Assembly: GCA_028693165.1 (NCBI GenBank)
Contig: JAQUVX010000016.1
Coordinates: forward strand, 31,146 to 95,145
DNA length: 64,000 nt
Source of the DNA: Lachnospiraceae bacterium
GTDB lineage: Bacteria > Bacillota > Clostridia > Lachnospirales > Lachnospiraceae
Direction of reading: 5' to 3'
This document shows positions 8,592 through 16,686 of this stretch, in pieces. The stretch's first letter is position 1; each line of letters starts with the position of its first letter. Under the pieces are notes generated by a model. That model ran no database searches. It was not told the DNA's origin and saw only the letters and a program-made list of their open reading frames with translations. The position numbers were made by a program, and so were the translations under genes.

Positions 8592-8643
8592 AAAAAAGGT
8601 CATGCAATCATAACGTTCTCACGTTGCATTGCATGACCTTTTT
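8592..8643. terminator. Bidirectional intrinsic terminator
   Basis: A-run plus GGTCATGCAAT (8592-8608) pairs with ATTGCATGACC plus T-run (8628-8643); an inner AACGT/ACGTT stem extends the hairpin. It separates the convergent PTS-type gene and ridA and serves both. Confidence 0.9.
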
Positions 8644-8679
8644 GCATGATTCAAACAACTATCTGGTATCTGTTCTGTC

Positions 8680-9060
8680 TTATTTTGCTGCAATAGCCTC
8701 GATCTCTACCAATGCATCTTTTGGCAGTGCTGCTACCTGGAATGCTGCGCGAGCCGGGCAGTTCTCGGTGAAGAACTTTGCATAAACTGCATTCATTGCT
8801 GCGAAATCTGCGATATCTTTCAGCAGTACCGTCGTCTTCGCAACGTCGGACATCTCCATACCGCTCTGCTTCAGGATTGCCTGAACATTCTTCAAAGACT
8901 GCTCGGTCTGTGCCTCGATCGTATCTCCTGCGAAGTTGCCGGTTGCCGGGTCGATCGGAAGCTGACCGGATACATACACGGTGCGTCCCTGTACTGCAAC
9001 TCCCTGAGAATACGGTCCGATTGCTGCCGGTGCCTGATTGGTGCTGATAATCTCTTTCAT
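8680..9060 (-). CDS. ridA: RidA family reactive-enamine deaminase
   Basis: A 126-residue YjgF/YER057c/UK114 protein, the usual size, forming trimers. Hydrolyses reactive 2-aminoacrylate and related enamines made by PLP-dependent dehydratases and lyases. Key signs: 'AAIGPYSQG' near the N-terminus, '[14 protein letters not shown]', the substrate-binding arginine R104 in '[13 protein letters not shown]', and E120 in 'LVEIEAIA'. The genomic context (PatB-type C-S lyase, M20 hydrolase, amino-acid carriers within 10 kb) fits a role in clearing enamines from amino-acid breakdown. It has its own promoter with a 19-bp palindrome over the -10. Confidence 0.97.
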   Translation of the reverse strand: MKEIISTNQAPAAIGPYSQGVAVQGRTVYVSGQLPIDPATGNFAGDTIEAQTEQSLKNVQAILKQSGMEMSDVAKTTVLLKDIADFAAMNAVYAKFFTENCPARAAFQVAALPKDALVEIEAIAAK

Positions 9061-9102
9061 AATAATACCTTCTTTCCTTGAATGATTTATTTTTTATTGT
9101 TT

Positions 9103-9140
9103 GTGATAATAATGTTATCACGGCATCTGGGAATATGCAA
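9103..9140 (-). promoter_or_regulatory. ridA promoter with a 19-bp operator-like palindrome
   Basis: Minus strand: TTGCAT (9135-9140), 17 bp, TAACAT (9112-9117), preceded by TGA as an extended -10. A perfect inverted repeat GTGATAA-5-TTATCAC (9103-9121) covers the -10, so a regulator bound there would block RNA polymerase. A related but imperfect palindrome covers the EamA promoter at 18901-18919. Confidence 0.65.
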
Positions 9141-9171
9141 GATCTTTTTTTAGTACAATTTTGCAAATACA

Positions 9172-10446
9172 CTAATCACGCAAGCATCCGATTGGAACTA
9201 CATAGATACCATCCGGCCTTCGATAGGCGTATCTGCCTGTACCTGTCAAGACCATCTCAAATGATGGTGCTTTCATTTTGTCTGTATCAATCTTACCTGC
9301 CAGCATTTTCAACGTCTCAGCACCATGCTCAATCGCCGTATCGCCTCCGAGCTTGATCTCGATCAATCCATAGTTTCCATTTCTAAGATGAATCACCGCA
9401 TCACATTCCAATCCCGATTTATCACGATAATGATACACCTGACCACCCAAAGCATCTGCAAATACCCGTAAATCCCGCACACACATCGTCTCAAACAGAA
9501 GTCCAAATGTCTCCAGATCGTTGATCAGATCATTCGGGCCCAGTCCTAACGCAGCAACGGCGATTGACGGATCAATATAATATCTTGTATCCGTAGTTCT
9601 AATCGCAGTTTTTGATCTCAGATTCGGATTCCATGCCGCCATATCCTCAACAACAAAGATCTTCTTTAATACGTTGATATAGGAAATAACCGTATCTTCA
9701 TCCAATCTATCCGTATCGTTGGCCTGCATATCGGCTTTTAGTGCAGCATTCGAAATCTGCGCCCCCTGATTTCTTGCATAGGAACGCATCAATAATCTCA
9801 CGCGTTCCGGGATTCTAACAACTCCGTCCACTCTGGATATGTCCGTTTTCACAATCGCATCATAATAATCAAATGCCTGTTCCAGTGCGATTTCATCATC
9901 CAGGAAGGTTGCCCTTGGCCACCCGCCTCTGCACACCAAAAAAGCAATATCCTGAATCTTTAATTCATTGATTGCCATAATCTTATCTGGTGCCGTAAAT
10001 AAATCTGACATCCTGATTGTTCCATTGGATTCTCCCGATTCGAAGAGGCTCATCGGCCGCATCAGAATCCACGCAAATCTTCCGGCCCCGGTGTGCTTCA
10101 TCAGTTTACTGTCAGCAGGCACAGCCGAGCCAGTCAAAATAAACTGCCCCTCCTCATTTCTATGATCCACCTCAAACCTGACCGCATCCCAAAGCTTCGG
10201 GGCAATCTGCCACTCATCAATTAATCTCGGAGCCTCTCCCTGCAAGAGCAATGATGGGCTTATATCGGCAAGCATCAAATTCTGATTCACATTGTCCGGC
10301 TCCGCCATATATAGAACACTATTTGACAACATCTCCGCGGTAGTTGTTTTCCCACACCACTTGGGACCTTCAACCAGAACAGCACCCTTTCCCCGCAGCT
10401 TCTTGCTGATCATTTCATCTGCAATTCTCTTTTTATATGTTTTCAT
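9172..10446 (-). CDS. AAA ATPase of the DUF4143 family with a PD-(D/E)xK-like end
   Basis: 424 residues from ATG 10446, chosen because GGAG lies 6 bp upstream; a TTG start four codons earlier is possible. N-terminal AAA_14 domain: Walker A GPKWCGKT (27-34), Walker B 'LIDEWQ', sensor-like 'FILTGSAVP'. The C-terminal half is DUF4143, and 'LECDAVI...YGLIEIKLGG' (about 350-375) carries the D-ExK spacing of the PD-(D/E)xK nuclease fold. These proteins are widespread in anaerobes, often as single accessory genes; their function is not known, though nucleic-acid work or ATP-dependent defence has been suggested. Codon use is A/T-richer than the flanking genes, and an unusual tandem repeat lies upstream, both consistent with transfer. 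Confidence 0.88.
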   Translation of the reverse strand: MKTYKKRIADEMISKKLRGKGAVLVEGPKWCGKTTTAEMLSNSVLYMAEPDNVNQNLMLADISPSLLLQGEAPRLIDEWQIAPKLWDAVRFEVDHRNEEGQFILTGSAVPADSKLMKHTGAGRFAWILMRPMSLFESGESNGTIRMSDLFTAPDKIMAINELKIQDIAFLVCRGGWPRATFLDDEIALEQAFDYYDAIVKTDISRVDGVVRIPERVRLLMRSYARNQGAQISNAALKADMQANDTDRLDEDTVISYINVLKKIFVVEDMAAWNPNLRSKTAIRTTDTRYYIDPSIAVAALGLGPNDLINDLETFGLLFETMCVRDLRVFADALGGQVYHYRDKSGLECDAVIHLRNGNYGLIEIKLGGDTAIEHGAETLKMLAGKIDTDKMKAPSFEMVLTGTGRYAYRRPDGIYVVPIGCLRD

Positions 10447-10520
10447 CGCTTTCTCCAAATCAATGATATTTTCAGCTTCACTCTTATTTTAACCCGTTTT
10501 CTCAATTTTAGCAATCGTTT

Positions 10521-10612
10521 TCGGTTGTTTGGCGCTTTTTTGTTCGGTTATTTGGCATCTTTTCGTTCGGTCATTTGGCGCTTTTCCGTTCGGTCATTTG
10601 GCGTTTCATCCC
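10521..10612. repeat. Four tandem copies of a 23-bp repeat
   Basis: Units start at 10521, 10544, 10567 and 10590, each 23 bp with core TCGGTYATTTGGCGCTTTT. Units 2-4 are nearly identical at the 5' half; differences are mostly single bases. The array begins ~75 bp upstream of the DUF4143 ATPase start and ends just before the flavodoxin terminator. There are no spacers, so it is not CRISPR. It may be an iteron-like protein-binding array or a slippage-prone repeat. Confidence 0.85.
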
Positions 10613-10622
10613 TCATGCAACC

Positions 10623-10672
10623 AAAAAAGCCATACAGCCCGGCGCCCCACGCGCCTCACTGCATGACTTTTT
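10623..10672 (-). terminator. Intrinsic terminator of the flavodoxin gene
   Basis: AGCCATACAG (10629-10637 region) pairs with CTGCATGACT (10659-10668) with wobbles, and an inner GGCGC/GCGCC stem closes the loop. A-run on the plus strand gives the U-tract on the minus strand, 12 bp after the stop. Confidence 0.75.
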
Positions 10673-10683
10673 GATCAGAACCT

Positions 10684-11169
10684 TCAGATCCCCAGTTCTT
10701 TCGTCTTCTTCGCCATTCGCTCGCCATAAATCCGGAAGTTCTCCGCCAGTTCCTCGAACTGTCCGCGAACCCCCACCGGTCCGAGATGGATCACCGGCTG
10801 ACCAAAGGAACCGCCGCCGGAGTATACCATCATACCATAGACCAGCATGTGCGTCTGAATCGCCTGGATCGCGATCTCGCCGCCGCCATGGACGAAGTTC
10901 GCCGTCGCAAACGCGCCGCCCAGCTTGCCTGCCAGCCCGTACTTTCCACATTTCTCAAGGAACAGTTTTACCTTTCCGCTCATCTCCGCATAGTAAACCG
11001 GAGTTCCAACCACGATACAACTGCTTTCCTTGATCCAGTCCTCATCCGCCTCATCGATGGAAAAGCACTTCGCCTCCGCTCCTTCCACCTTGTTCATGCC
11101 CTCGACAACGGCCTCCGCCATCTTCTGTGTGTTTCCACTTTCAGAATGGTAAATTACGCTTAATTTCAT
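10684..11169 (-). CDS. Flavodoxin-family protein (FMN-dependent NAD(P)H reductase-like)
   Basis: 161 residues with a flavodoxin fold. The FMN-phosphate loop is 'YHSESGNTQKMAE' at residues 7-19, and 'VVGTPVYYAEMSGKVKLFLE' plus 'AFATANFVHGGGE' are the isoalloxazine-binding loops typical of WrbA-like and iron-sulfur flavoproteins. No cysteine cluster for Fe-S is present. Likely a cytoplasmic electron carrier or quinone/nitro reductase. It follows a MarR gene by 42 bp on the same strand, a common arrangement in which the MarR protein controls the reductase in response to redox-active or phenolic compounds. Confidence 0.9.
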   Translation of the reverse strand: MKLSVIYHSESGNTQKMAEAVVEGMNKVEGAEAKCFSIDEADEDWIKESSCIVVGTPVYYAEMSGKVKLFLEKCGKYGLAGKLGGAFATANFVHGGGEIAIQAIQTHMLVYGMMVYSGGGSFGQPVIHLGPVGVRGQFEELAENFRIYGERMAKKTKELGI

Positions 11170-11211
11170 CTTTCGTTCCTCACTTTCCTTCGTTTTATCT
11201 GCTGCACGCTC

Positions 11212-11694
11212 TCAGATCTTCCGGCTCTCCGCCACATCCAGCGCAAAGGTCTCATTCAGCTTTTTCTGGATCGCAATATAGACAGCAAAATCCGCATCCG
11301 AAAATCCATCCAGATTCCGAAAGCTTCTCTGATAACAGCACTGCTCAAAAGCATCATGCACCTTGTAGATTTTCCATCCGGCATCTGTCAGATAAAGCTG
11401 ATACTGGCGGTTGTTATCCTTATTTAAGATCTGCTCCATCCACTCTTTCTTGCGGAGTTTGCGGATCAACTGGCTGCATGCACTCGGTGTCTTCTTCAAA
11501 AGCTCCGCAATCTCACTCGCCGTAATCCCCGGATTCTTTCCCACAATATGAATCAACTGCGATTCTGCCTGATACATCGTATCCGAACCATAGTCGTGCG
11601 GCAGAGCATCATACTCTGTGATCAGACGGCACCCCTCATCCAATTCATTAATCATATCACAATACAACTGATAACGTTCTTTGTTCTCCTGCAT
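11212..11694 (-). CDS. MarR-family transcriptional regulator
   Basis: 160 residues with a winged helix-turn-helix at about 50-115: 'NPGITASEIAELLKKTPSACSQLIRKLRKKEW' followed by the wing 'DNNRQYQLYLTDAGWKIY', a standard MarR signature. Residues before and after would form the dimer helices. It is the first gene of a two-gene unit with the flavodoxin gene, so autoregulation and control of that gene are likely. The inducer is not visible. Confidence 0.93.
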   Translation of the reverse strand: MQENKERYQLYCDMINELDEGCRLITEYDALPHDYGSDTMYQAESQLIHIVGKNPGITASEIAELLKKTPSACSQLIRKLRKKEWMEQILNKDNNRQYQLYLTDAGWKIYKVHDAFEQCCYQRSFRNLDGFSDADFAVYIAIQKKLNETFALDVAESRKI

Positions 11695-11772
11695 CCTCTT
11701 GTCCCCCGGTAACTGTGAAATTCCTCACAAATACTTTATATTGTACCAGAGTTTCTTCTTGGACACAAGGGA

Positions 11773-11825
11773 AAACAAATCAAGAAGGCGGGCGTGTGCA
11801 ACCAACTCCCCTCTCCTTGATTTGC
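11773..11825 (-). terminator. Intrinsic terminator after the peroxiredoxin-like gene
   Basis: CAAATCAAG (11776-11784) pairs with CTTGATTTG (11816-11824), extended by GG/CC pairs. On the minus strand it is followed by TTTTCC, 15 bp after the stop at 11841. Confidence 0.65.
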
Positions 11826-11840
11826 TTATAAGGCTCTTTT

Positions 11841-12389
11841 TTATTTCATCAGATTTGCCAGTCTCTCCGCGTCTGGCACTGCCGTTGCCGTCTTGCAGTA
11901 ATCCACATAAGTAAGTGTCATATCCGGAGTTACAATCAACACGGCCGGAAGCTGGAGTTCATCTCCCTCATACTCACCATGCGTCAGCTTTGTTGTAGCT
12001 TTGATCTTGGCAAGCAGCAGCATGCCCGCAGCGTCAATCATGTCCTTCTTCGATTCTGCCGGTTTGATATCAAATTGTTTATAAAGCTTCTGGTCTGGAT
12101 CACAGATGATATCAAAGGGAAGGTCACTCCTGGACATCTGGTTTGCAAGCTTTACCGGATCTGACTGAAGCACAACCAGAAGCTGTCCATCCGTATCCCG
12201 AATCTTCTGATACTCTGCTGCATACTGGTGAATATCATACTGACACAGTGTACATCCATAATATCGCAAGAACACAATCGCTGTATTTCCATCGACACGC
12301 TTCACTGTATTTGCAATCGAGATTCCCTTCTCAAATGGGGTTTCATACGTGAACTCCGGGAGCTTGGAATCCGCAATTAATTTTGCCAT
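11841..12389 (-). CDS. Peroxiredoxin-like (AhpC/TSA) thiol protein
   Basis: 182 residues with a thioredoxin-fold redoxin domain. 'NTAIVFLRYYGCTLCQYDIHQYA' places a CTLC pair where peroxiredoxin-like proteins carry the redox-active cysteine; the strictly typical PxxxT/SxxC motif is not kept. 'LLVVLQSDPVKLANQ' and 'PFDIICDPDQKLYKQFDI' are the usual following strands. Probable thiol-dependent peroxide or disulfide reduction in the cytoplasm. It lies 40 bp after the PatB gene and may be co-transcribed, which fits protection during sulfur amino-acid breakdown, though that is inference. Confidence 0.85.
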   Translation of the reverse strand: MAKLIADSKLPEFTYETPFEKGISIANTVKRVDGNTAIVFLRYYGCTLCQYDIHQYAAEYQKIRDTDGQLLVVLQSDPVKLANQMSRSDLPFDIICDPDQKLYKQFDIKPAESKKDMIDAAGMLLLAKIKATTKLTHGEYEGDELQLPAVLIVTPDMTLTYVDYCKTATAVPDAERLANLMK

Positions 12390-12429
12390 TGCCCTGTCCT
12401 CCTTATCGACATCCGATGATCAAATCGTA

Positions 12430-13641
12430 CTATTTGTTAAATACATATTTGTCCATGCGGTCAAATGCTTCTTTCACACGGCTCAGCGGCAGCGCCAGGT
12501 TCAGACGAATGTGGCACGGGCCATGGAACATCCGGCCATCCTGCCATGAAACACCGCAATCCCAACCTGCTTTCTCCACCTCTTCGATGGTCTTGCCATG
12601 CTTCCTGCACCACTCGGTACAGTCAATAAACAGCATATAGGTTCCCTCTGGTTTGGAAAGCGTTACCCCGTCAAAATGCTCTTTGATATAATCAGCCGCG
12701 TAATTCACATTTTCCGTGATTACCTGGCACAGCTCGTCTGCCCACTCATAGCCCTCCGGCTTATACGCACCCATCAGTGCATGCATGGAAAGAACATTCA
12801 TGTCATTGTAATGAGGCAAAGAAGACTCTTTTAAAACTCTCTCACGAATCCATTTGTTGTAAATGATATGGTAGCTTCCTACCAGACCGGCCAGGTTGAA
12901 GGTCTTGGACGGTGCATAGACTGCAACAGTGCGCTGTTTTGCATCTTCGCTGACACTCTGGGTTGGGATATGCTTGTGCCCTTCCAGAATAATGTCGGAC
13001 CAGATCTCATCCGATACAACAAAGACATCATGTTTTTTGAAGATCTCCATGGCCTTCTCGATCTCCCATTTCTCCCAGACACGTCCACATGGATTGTGCG
13101 GAGAGCAGAAGATTGCTGCATGAATCTTCTTGTCTACGATCTTTTTCTCCATATCATCAAAATCCATCCGCCAGGTTCCATTCTCATCCTTCTGAAGCGG
13201 ACTATGTACGATGTTGTAGCCATTGTTTTCCACACACTTGGTAAAACCGATGTAAGTCGGGGAATTCAGCAGAACATTGTCCCCCTTGGAACAAAATACA
13301 TTCAGTGCGCTTACAACACCGCCCAAAACGCCATTCTCATAACCGATCGCCTCTTTGGTCAGTCCCTTTACATCATTGCGGGTCTCATGCCATTTGATGA
13401 TCTCATTAAAATACGCATCCGGCGCTGCAAAGTAGCCATAGGCCGGATGCTTTGCACGCTCAATAATCGCCTCCGGAATGGTCGGACAGGTCGGAAAATT
13501 CATATCCGCAACCCACATCGGGATGGCGTCAAATCCTTCCTTCGGCTCATCCGGTGCAAAACCGGGATTGGTTCCAAGTCCGTCTACTGCAATGGCATCT
13601 TTTCCATGACGATCCATAATACTGGTAAAATCATATTTCAT
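12430..13641 (-). CDS. patB: PLP-dependent C-S lyase, MalY/PatB type
   Basis: 403 residues of fold-type I aminotransferase class I/II. The MalY/PatB subgroup is indicated by the N-terminal 'DAIPMWVADMNFPTCPTI', 'CSPHNPCGRVW', the PLP-nitrogen Asp in 'VVSDEIWSD' (D211) and the Schiff-base lysine K246 in 'YAPSKTFNLAGL'. These enzymes cleave cystathionine, cysteine or other S-conjugates, giving thiol or H2S, pyruvate and ammonia through an aminoacrylate, the substrate of RidA encoded nearby. It follows the YfcC carrier gene by 86 bp and has its own promoter-like sequence there. Whether cystathionine or another conjugate is the real substrate is unknown. Confidence 0.93.
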   Translation of the reverse strand: MKYDFTSIMDRHGKDAIAVDGLGTNPGFAPDEPKEGFDAIPMWVADMNFPTCPTIPEAIIERAKHPAYGYFAAPDAYFNEIIKWHETRNDVKGLTKEAIGYENGVLGGVVSALNVFCSKGDNVLLNSPTYIGFTKCVENNGYNIVHSPLQKDENGTWRMDFDDMEKKIVDKKIHAAIFCSPHNPCGRVWEKWEIEKAMEIFKKHDVFVVSDEIWSDIILEGHKHIPTQSVSEDAKQRTVAVYAPSKTFNLAGLVGSYHIIYNKWIRERVLKESSLPHYNDMNVLSMHALMGAYKPEGYEWADELCQVITENVNYAADYIKEHFDGVTLSKPEGTYMLFIDCTEWCRKHGKTIEEVEKAGWDCGVSWQDGRMFHGPCHIRLNLALPLSRVKEAFDRMDKYVFNK

Positions 13642-13689
13642 CTCTTTACACTCCTCTTCTACTGTTAAGCTATTTAACCATCTTAATTC

Positions 13690-13718
13690 AGACTATCATA
13701 CTAACTCACATCTTGCAA
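13690..13718 (-). promoter_or_regulatory. Probable internal promoter for patB
   Basis: Minus strand TTGCAA (13713-13718), 17 bp, TAGTCT (13690-13695), with TGA directly before the -10. It has the same layout as the promoters of ridA, the M20 gene and the EamA gene, but the second half of the palindrome is missing. Confidence 0.5.
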
Positions 13719-13727
13719 TGCATTTTT

Positions 13728-15134
13728 CTATGCCCAATTCATCGCAGTCAGTACGAATATCCATACAAAGGACAACACCGTGAACGTGAGAACTTTTGGC
13801 CATATCCATTTCAGCCATTTATCAAACGGAACTTTTGCTGTTACACAAGACCCAATCATCCAGCCCAATACAGGCGAAAGAAGATTCGTGAATCCATCGC
13901 CAAACTGAAACGCCTGAACAGCCAGCTGTGGGCTTAGCCCAAGTACTTCGCAGATTGGTTTGATGATCGGAACCAAAATTGCTGCCTTTGAGGTCGCTGA
14001 CGGAATAATAGGGTTCAATACCGCGATGATCGCTGTCATGCCAACACTTGAAACAGATCTTGGCAGGTCAAGCAGCGGTAATGTAAGTATGTATACAATC
14101 GTATGAAGAATATTTCCGTTTGTCATTACCAGAGACATCACGCGTGCAAGTCCGATCACGACACCAACAAAAGCCATGCTTGCAAGGCCTTTTGAAATGT
14201 TATTACCGATCTCATCGCCATTCATGCCAGAGATCGCACCTGCCACAACTGCTACCGTAATATTAACCGCCATCATAAACGGATACAGGGATGTGGAATC
14301 ACCCCACAGGAACGGCCAAAGCACAAACAGAAGATACTGTCCTATAAACATTGCCATGATTATAACGGTTCTCAAGCTGAGCGTTGCCTCTTTAATGCTC
14401 CCCGTTTCTGCACCTGCCCCCGGCCGCCAGCCTTCGCTCCACATAGGAGAGCTTTCCGGATTTTTCTTTAACTTCTTACAGTAACGGAGTAAAAACACAA
14501 GACCTACTACCATAAAGAAGTTCATGATCAGGAAACGCATACCAAATCCAGAATATGCAGGAACTTCCATCATCATCTGTGTAATCATGCATTTCGTAGG
14601 ACCCGTACCAAATCCAATCAGAGTAGCATAGGTGCTGACACCGATTGCTACAATAGGATCCAGTCCGAGTTTTGTTGCAAAAATAACACCGATCGGTACA
14701 ATCGCTATAAAGGAATCATTTCCTCCAAAAGCACCAAGATAAACCATCATACAAAACATAATGGAGATAAGAATATTCTGGCTCTTATCTTTCATTTTAT
14801 ATACTGCCCAGTTGATAAAGTCATCCACTGCACCTGTTGCAAGAATTGTTGAAATATTTGCTCCTGCAATCATAACAGTAAAGATAATCAGTGCAGAGCC
14901 AACCAGCCCGTCCTTGATCAGCATCATCGCCCCCGCCGGACTGACCGGAGTCTGGTAACCAAGATAGGCAAATTGATCACCCAGTACTTTTCCGCTCTCG
15001 TCCACGGCAAACTGACCAGCCGGGATAAAGTAGGTGCCGATACTTGCAATCATAATCAGTCCAAGCATGATCCATAATAAGTGTGGCATTTTAAAAGCCT
15101 TCTTTTCTTTCTTTTGATTTTTTTCTTTCGCCAT
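13728..15134 (-). CDS. YfcC-family (DcuC-like) carboxylate/amino-acid carrier
   Basis: 468 residues, about 12 membrane segments, matching the C4-dicarboxylate anaerobic carrier / YfcC family. Signs: the positively charged N-terminus then 'MPHLLWIMLGLIMIASIGTYFIPAGQF', the Gly-rich 'YLGAFGGNDSFIAIVPIGVIFATKLGLDP' hairpin and 'LNPIIPSATSKAAILVPIIKPICEVLG' near the C-terminus, a paired re-entrant motif. Family members move arginine/ornithine, peptides or dicarboxylates. Its gene follows the M20 amidohydrolase by 26 bp, so it may import the N-acyl amino acid or peptide that this enzyme cleaves. The substrate is inference. Confidence 0.9.
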   Translation of the reverse strand: MAKEKNQKKEKKAFKMPHLLWIMLGLIMIASIGTYFIPAGQFAVDESGKVLGDQFAYLGYQTPVSPAGAMMLIKDGLVGSALIIFTVMIAGANISTILATGAVDDFINWAVYKMKDKSQNILISIMFCMMVYLGAFGGNDSFIAIVPIGVIFATKLGLDPIVAIGVSTYATLIGFGTGPTKCMITQMMMEVPAYSGFGMRFLIMNFFMVVGLVFLLRYCKKLKKNPESSPMWSEGWRPGAGAETGSIKEATLSLRTVIIMAMFIGQYLLFVLWPFLWGDSTSLYPFMMAVNITVAVVAGAISGMNGDEIGNNISKGLASMAFVGVVIGLARVMSLVMTNGNILHTIVYILTLPLLDLPRSVSSVGMTAIIAVLNPIIPSATSKAAILVPIIKPICEVLGLSPQLAVQAFQFGDGFTNLLSPVLGWMIGSCVTAKVPFDKWLKWIWPKVLTFTVLSFVWIFVLTAMNWA

Positions 15135-15160
15135 GACTCATTCTCCTCTCTGTCTCCCGT

Positions 15161-16360
15161 TTACTGTTCCCCTAAAAAACGCACCACATATTTAACTGTT
15201 GACAAAAGCCCAATTGGCAGAACATTTTCATCTACATCAAAATACTCGTTGTGATGGGTTGCACCGCTTCCATACTCCGGATTGCGTATCCCCAGGAACG
15301 CAAATACCGATGGGAAGATCGCGGCAATTCTGCTGAATGATTCTGACGCATACCATTTGTCACAATGAGCAACTGTTCCTTCCGGAAGAATCTCATTGAG
15401 GGCTTCTGTAGCCAGCTCGGAACATGTTGCATCGGTCATAACAGGAACCACTGCAATTCCGGTTTTCGGTGCATAAGTTACCGTGCAGTTATTCATAGCC
15501 GCTGTATGTTCACATACCTTCTTTAGAATTTCTACCGACTTCTTGCCCTCTTCTATATTAAAGAATCGAAACGATCCAAGCACACGAGCGGTCTCCGGAA
15601 TCACGTTTCCCGTTGTTCCTCCCTGGATACTTGTAATTCCAAGTGTAACCGTTTCTTCCACATTCAGCTGGTTTTCAAAAGCACAGGCCAGATTCGGAAG
15701 GATCTGCGCTGCAGTATAAACCGGGTTGATCGAAAGGTCCGGTCTGGAACCATGGCCCCCCTTTCCATGAACCGTAAAGTCAACCGATACAGCTCCAGCC
15801 ATGCGCGGCCCTGGTTCTACACAAATTTTCCCGGAGTCCAGGGCGGCGTACACATGAATCGCCCACACACCATCCATCTTACGACTCTTTAGAGCTTCTA
15901 CCATCTGAAAGGAGCCTCCGCCATTTTCTTCCCCTTCTTCAAAGCAAAAATCAATGATTCCAGACAAGTCATCTTTGAGTTCACACAGAACCTTCATGGC
16001 GCTTAAGAGCATCGCGCTGTGTGCATCGTGTCCACAGGCATGGCATGTTGCAGGATTTTCTGAGACGCAAACTCTGGGCCCTGCCAGATTGTTTGGATTC
16101 TCAGGTAATGGAAGCGCATCAATATCCGCGCGGAGAGCAATTCGCTTCCCTTCTCTTCCTGTATCCAGTGTAGCTACCAGACCCGTCTTTTCCAGTTTCT
16201 CATACGGAAGTCCAAGTTTTTCGATCTCTTCACGAATAAAAGCACTTGTCTTCATTTCCGTACCGCTGATTTCTGCAAAACGATGAATTTTTCTTCTCGA
16301 CTCCACAGTATAATCGTTCAATTTAGCTGCCAGTTCCTTAATTCTCTCATTTTTAATCAT
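15161..16360 (-). CDS. M20 family amidohydrolase (N-acyl amino acid / aminoacyl hydrolase)
   Basis: 399 residues of the M20D/HipO-like group. Metal and catalytic motifs: 'RADIDALP' (77-84), 'CHACGHDAHSAMLL' (106-119, with C109/H111), the catalytic Glu in 'EEGEENGGG' (141-149), and a C-terminal 'HHNEYFD'. The insert ~180-295 is the dimerisation lid ('GKGGHGSRP'). It hydrolyses N-acyl or similar amides to free amino acids in the cytoplasm. It heads the operon M20 - YfcC carrier - patB, so import, hydrolysis and C-S cleavage may follow one another, for example on S-conjugates of acylated cysteine. That pathway is a suggestion, not shown by the sequence. Confidence 0.94.
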   Translation of the reverse strand: MIKNERIKELAAKLNDYTVESRRKIHRFAEISGTEMKTSAFIREEIEKLGLPYEKLEKTGLVATLDTGREGKRIALRADIDALPLPENPNNLAGPRVCVSENPATCHACGHDAHSAMLLSAMKVLCELKDDLSGIIDFCFEEGEENGGGSFQMVEALKSRKMDGVWAIHVYAALDSGKICVEPGPRMAGAVSVDFTVHGKGGHGSRPDLSINPVYTAAQILPNLACAFENQLNVEETVTLGITSIQGGTTGNVIPETARVLGSFRFFNIEEGKKSVEILKKVCEHTAAMNNCTVTYAPKTGIAVVPVMTDATCSELATEALNEILPEGTVAHCDKWYASESFSRIAAIFPSVFAFLGIRNPEYGSGATHHNEYFDVDENVLPIGLLSTVKYVVRFLGEQ

Positions 16361-16686
16361 TGCCTATTCTCCCTTCCCTTTGCCTCCGCTTTATGCTTTC
16401 CTATGTCAGCGGTGTTTCATCAAACTCACGCATAGCTTCAAGGTGCTTAACCATTAAGTTGCTTAACCGTTTGGGAAAAATATAAATCTGCCTTCCTCAG
16501 ATTTTTCATGGTCATTTTGATATGTTTTCTATCTCACTTAATAATCACTTTATCATATTGTTGTGCATTTTGCAATACAGATTTTATATTTTTTTAATTA
16601 ATTAGGTATATGTCACAATTTTCAGCTGTTTTTATTACTTCCCCTTTCTTTTTTCATTGTCGCAAATGAAGAATCAAAAGAATTGT
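16361..16686. other. 326-bp AT-rich intergenic region with promoter and small palindrome
   Basis: No convincing gene. It lies between the end of the DUF401 gene and the start of the M20 gene. It holds the M20 promoter (16547-16575), a small palindrome TTAAG-TTG-CTTAA at 16454-16466, and two copies of GCTTAACC (around 16445 and 16461) in the long leader before the M20 start. No clear terminator for the DUF401 gene was seen. Confidence 0.6.
16547..16575 (-). promoter_or_regulatory. Probable promoter of the M20-YfcC-patB operon
   Basis: Minus strand TTGCAA (16570-16575), 17 bp, TAAAGT (16547-16552) with TGA before it (extended -10). It leaves a leader of about 180 nt to the start at 16360. Confidence 0.5.

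Noticed and set aside
10521-10612. CRISPR array
   Set aside because: Repeats are directly joined with no spacers and no cas genes are near.
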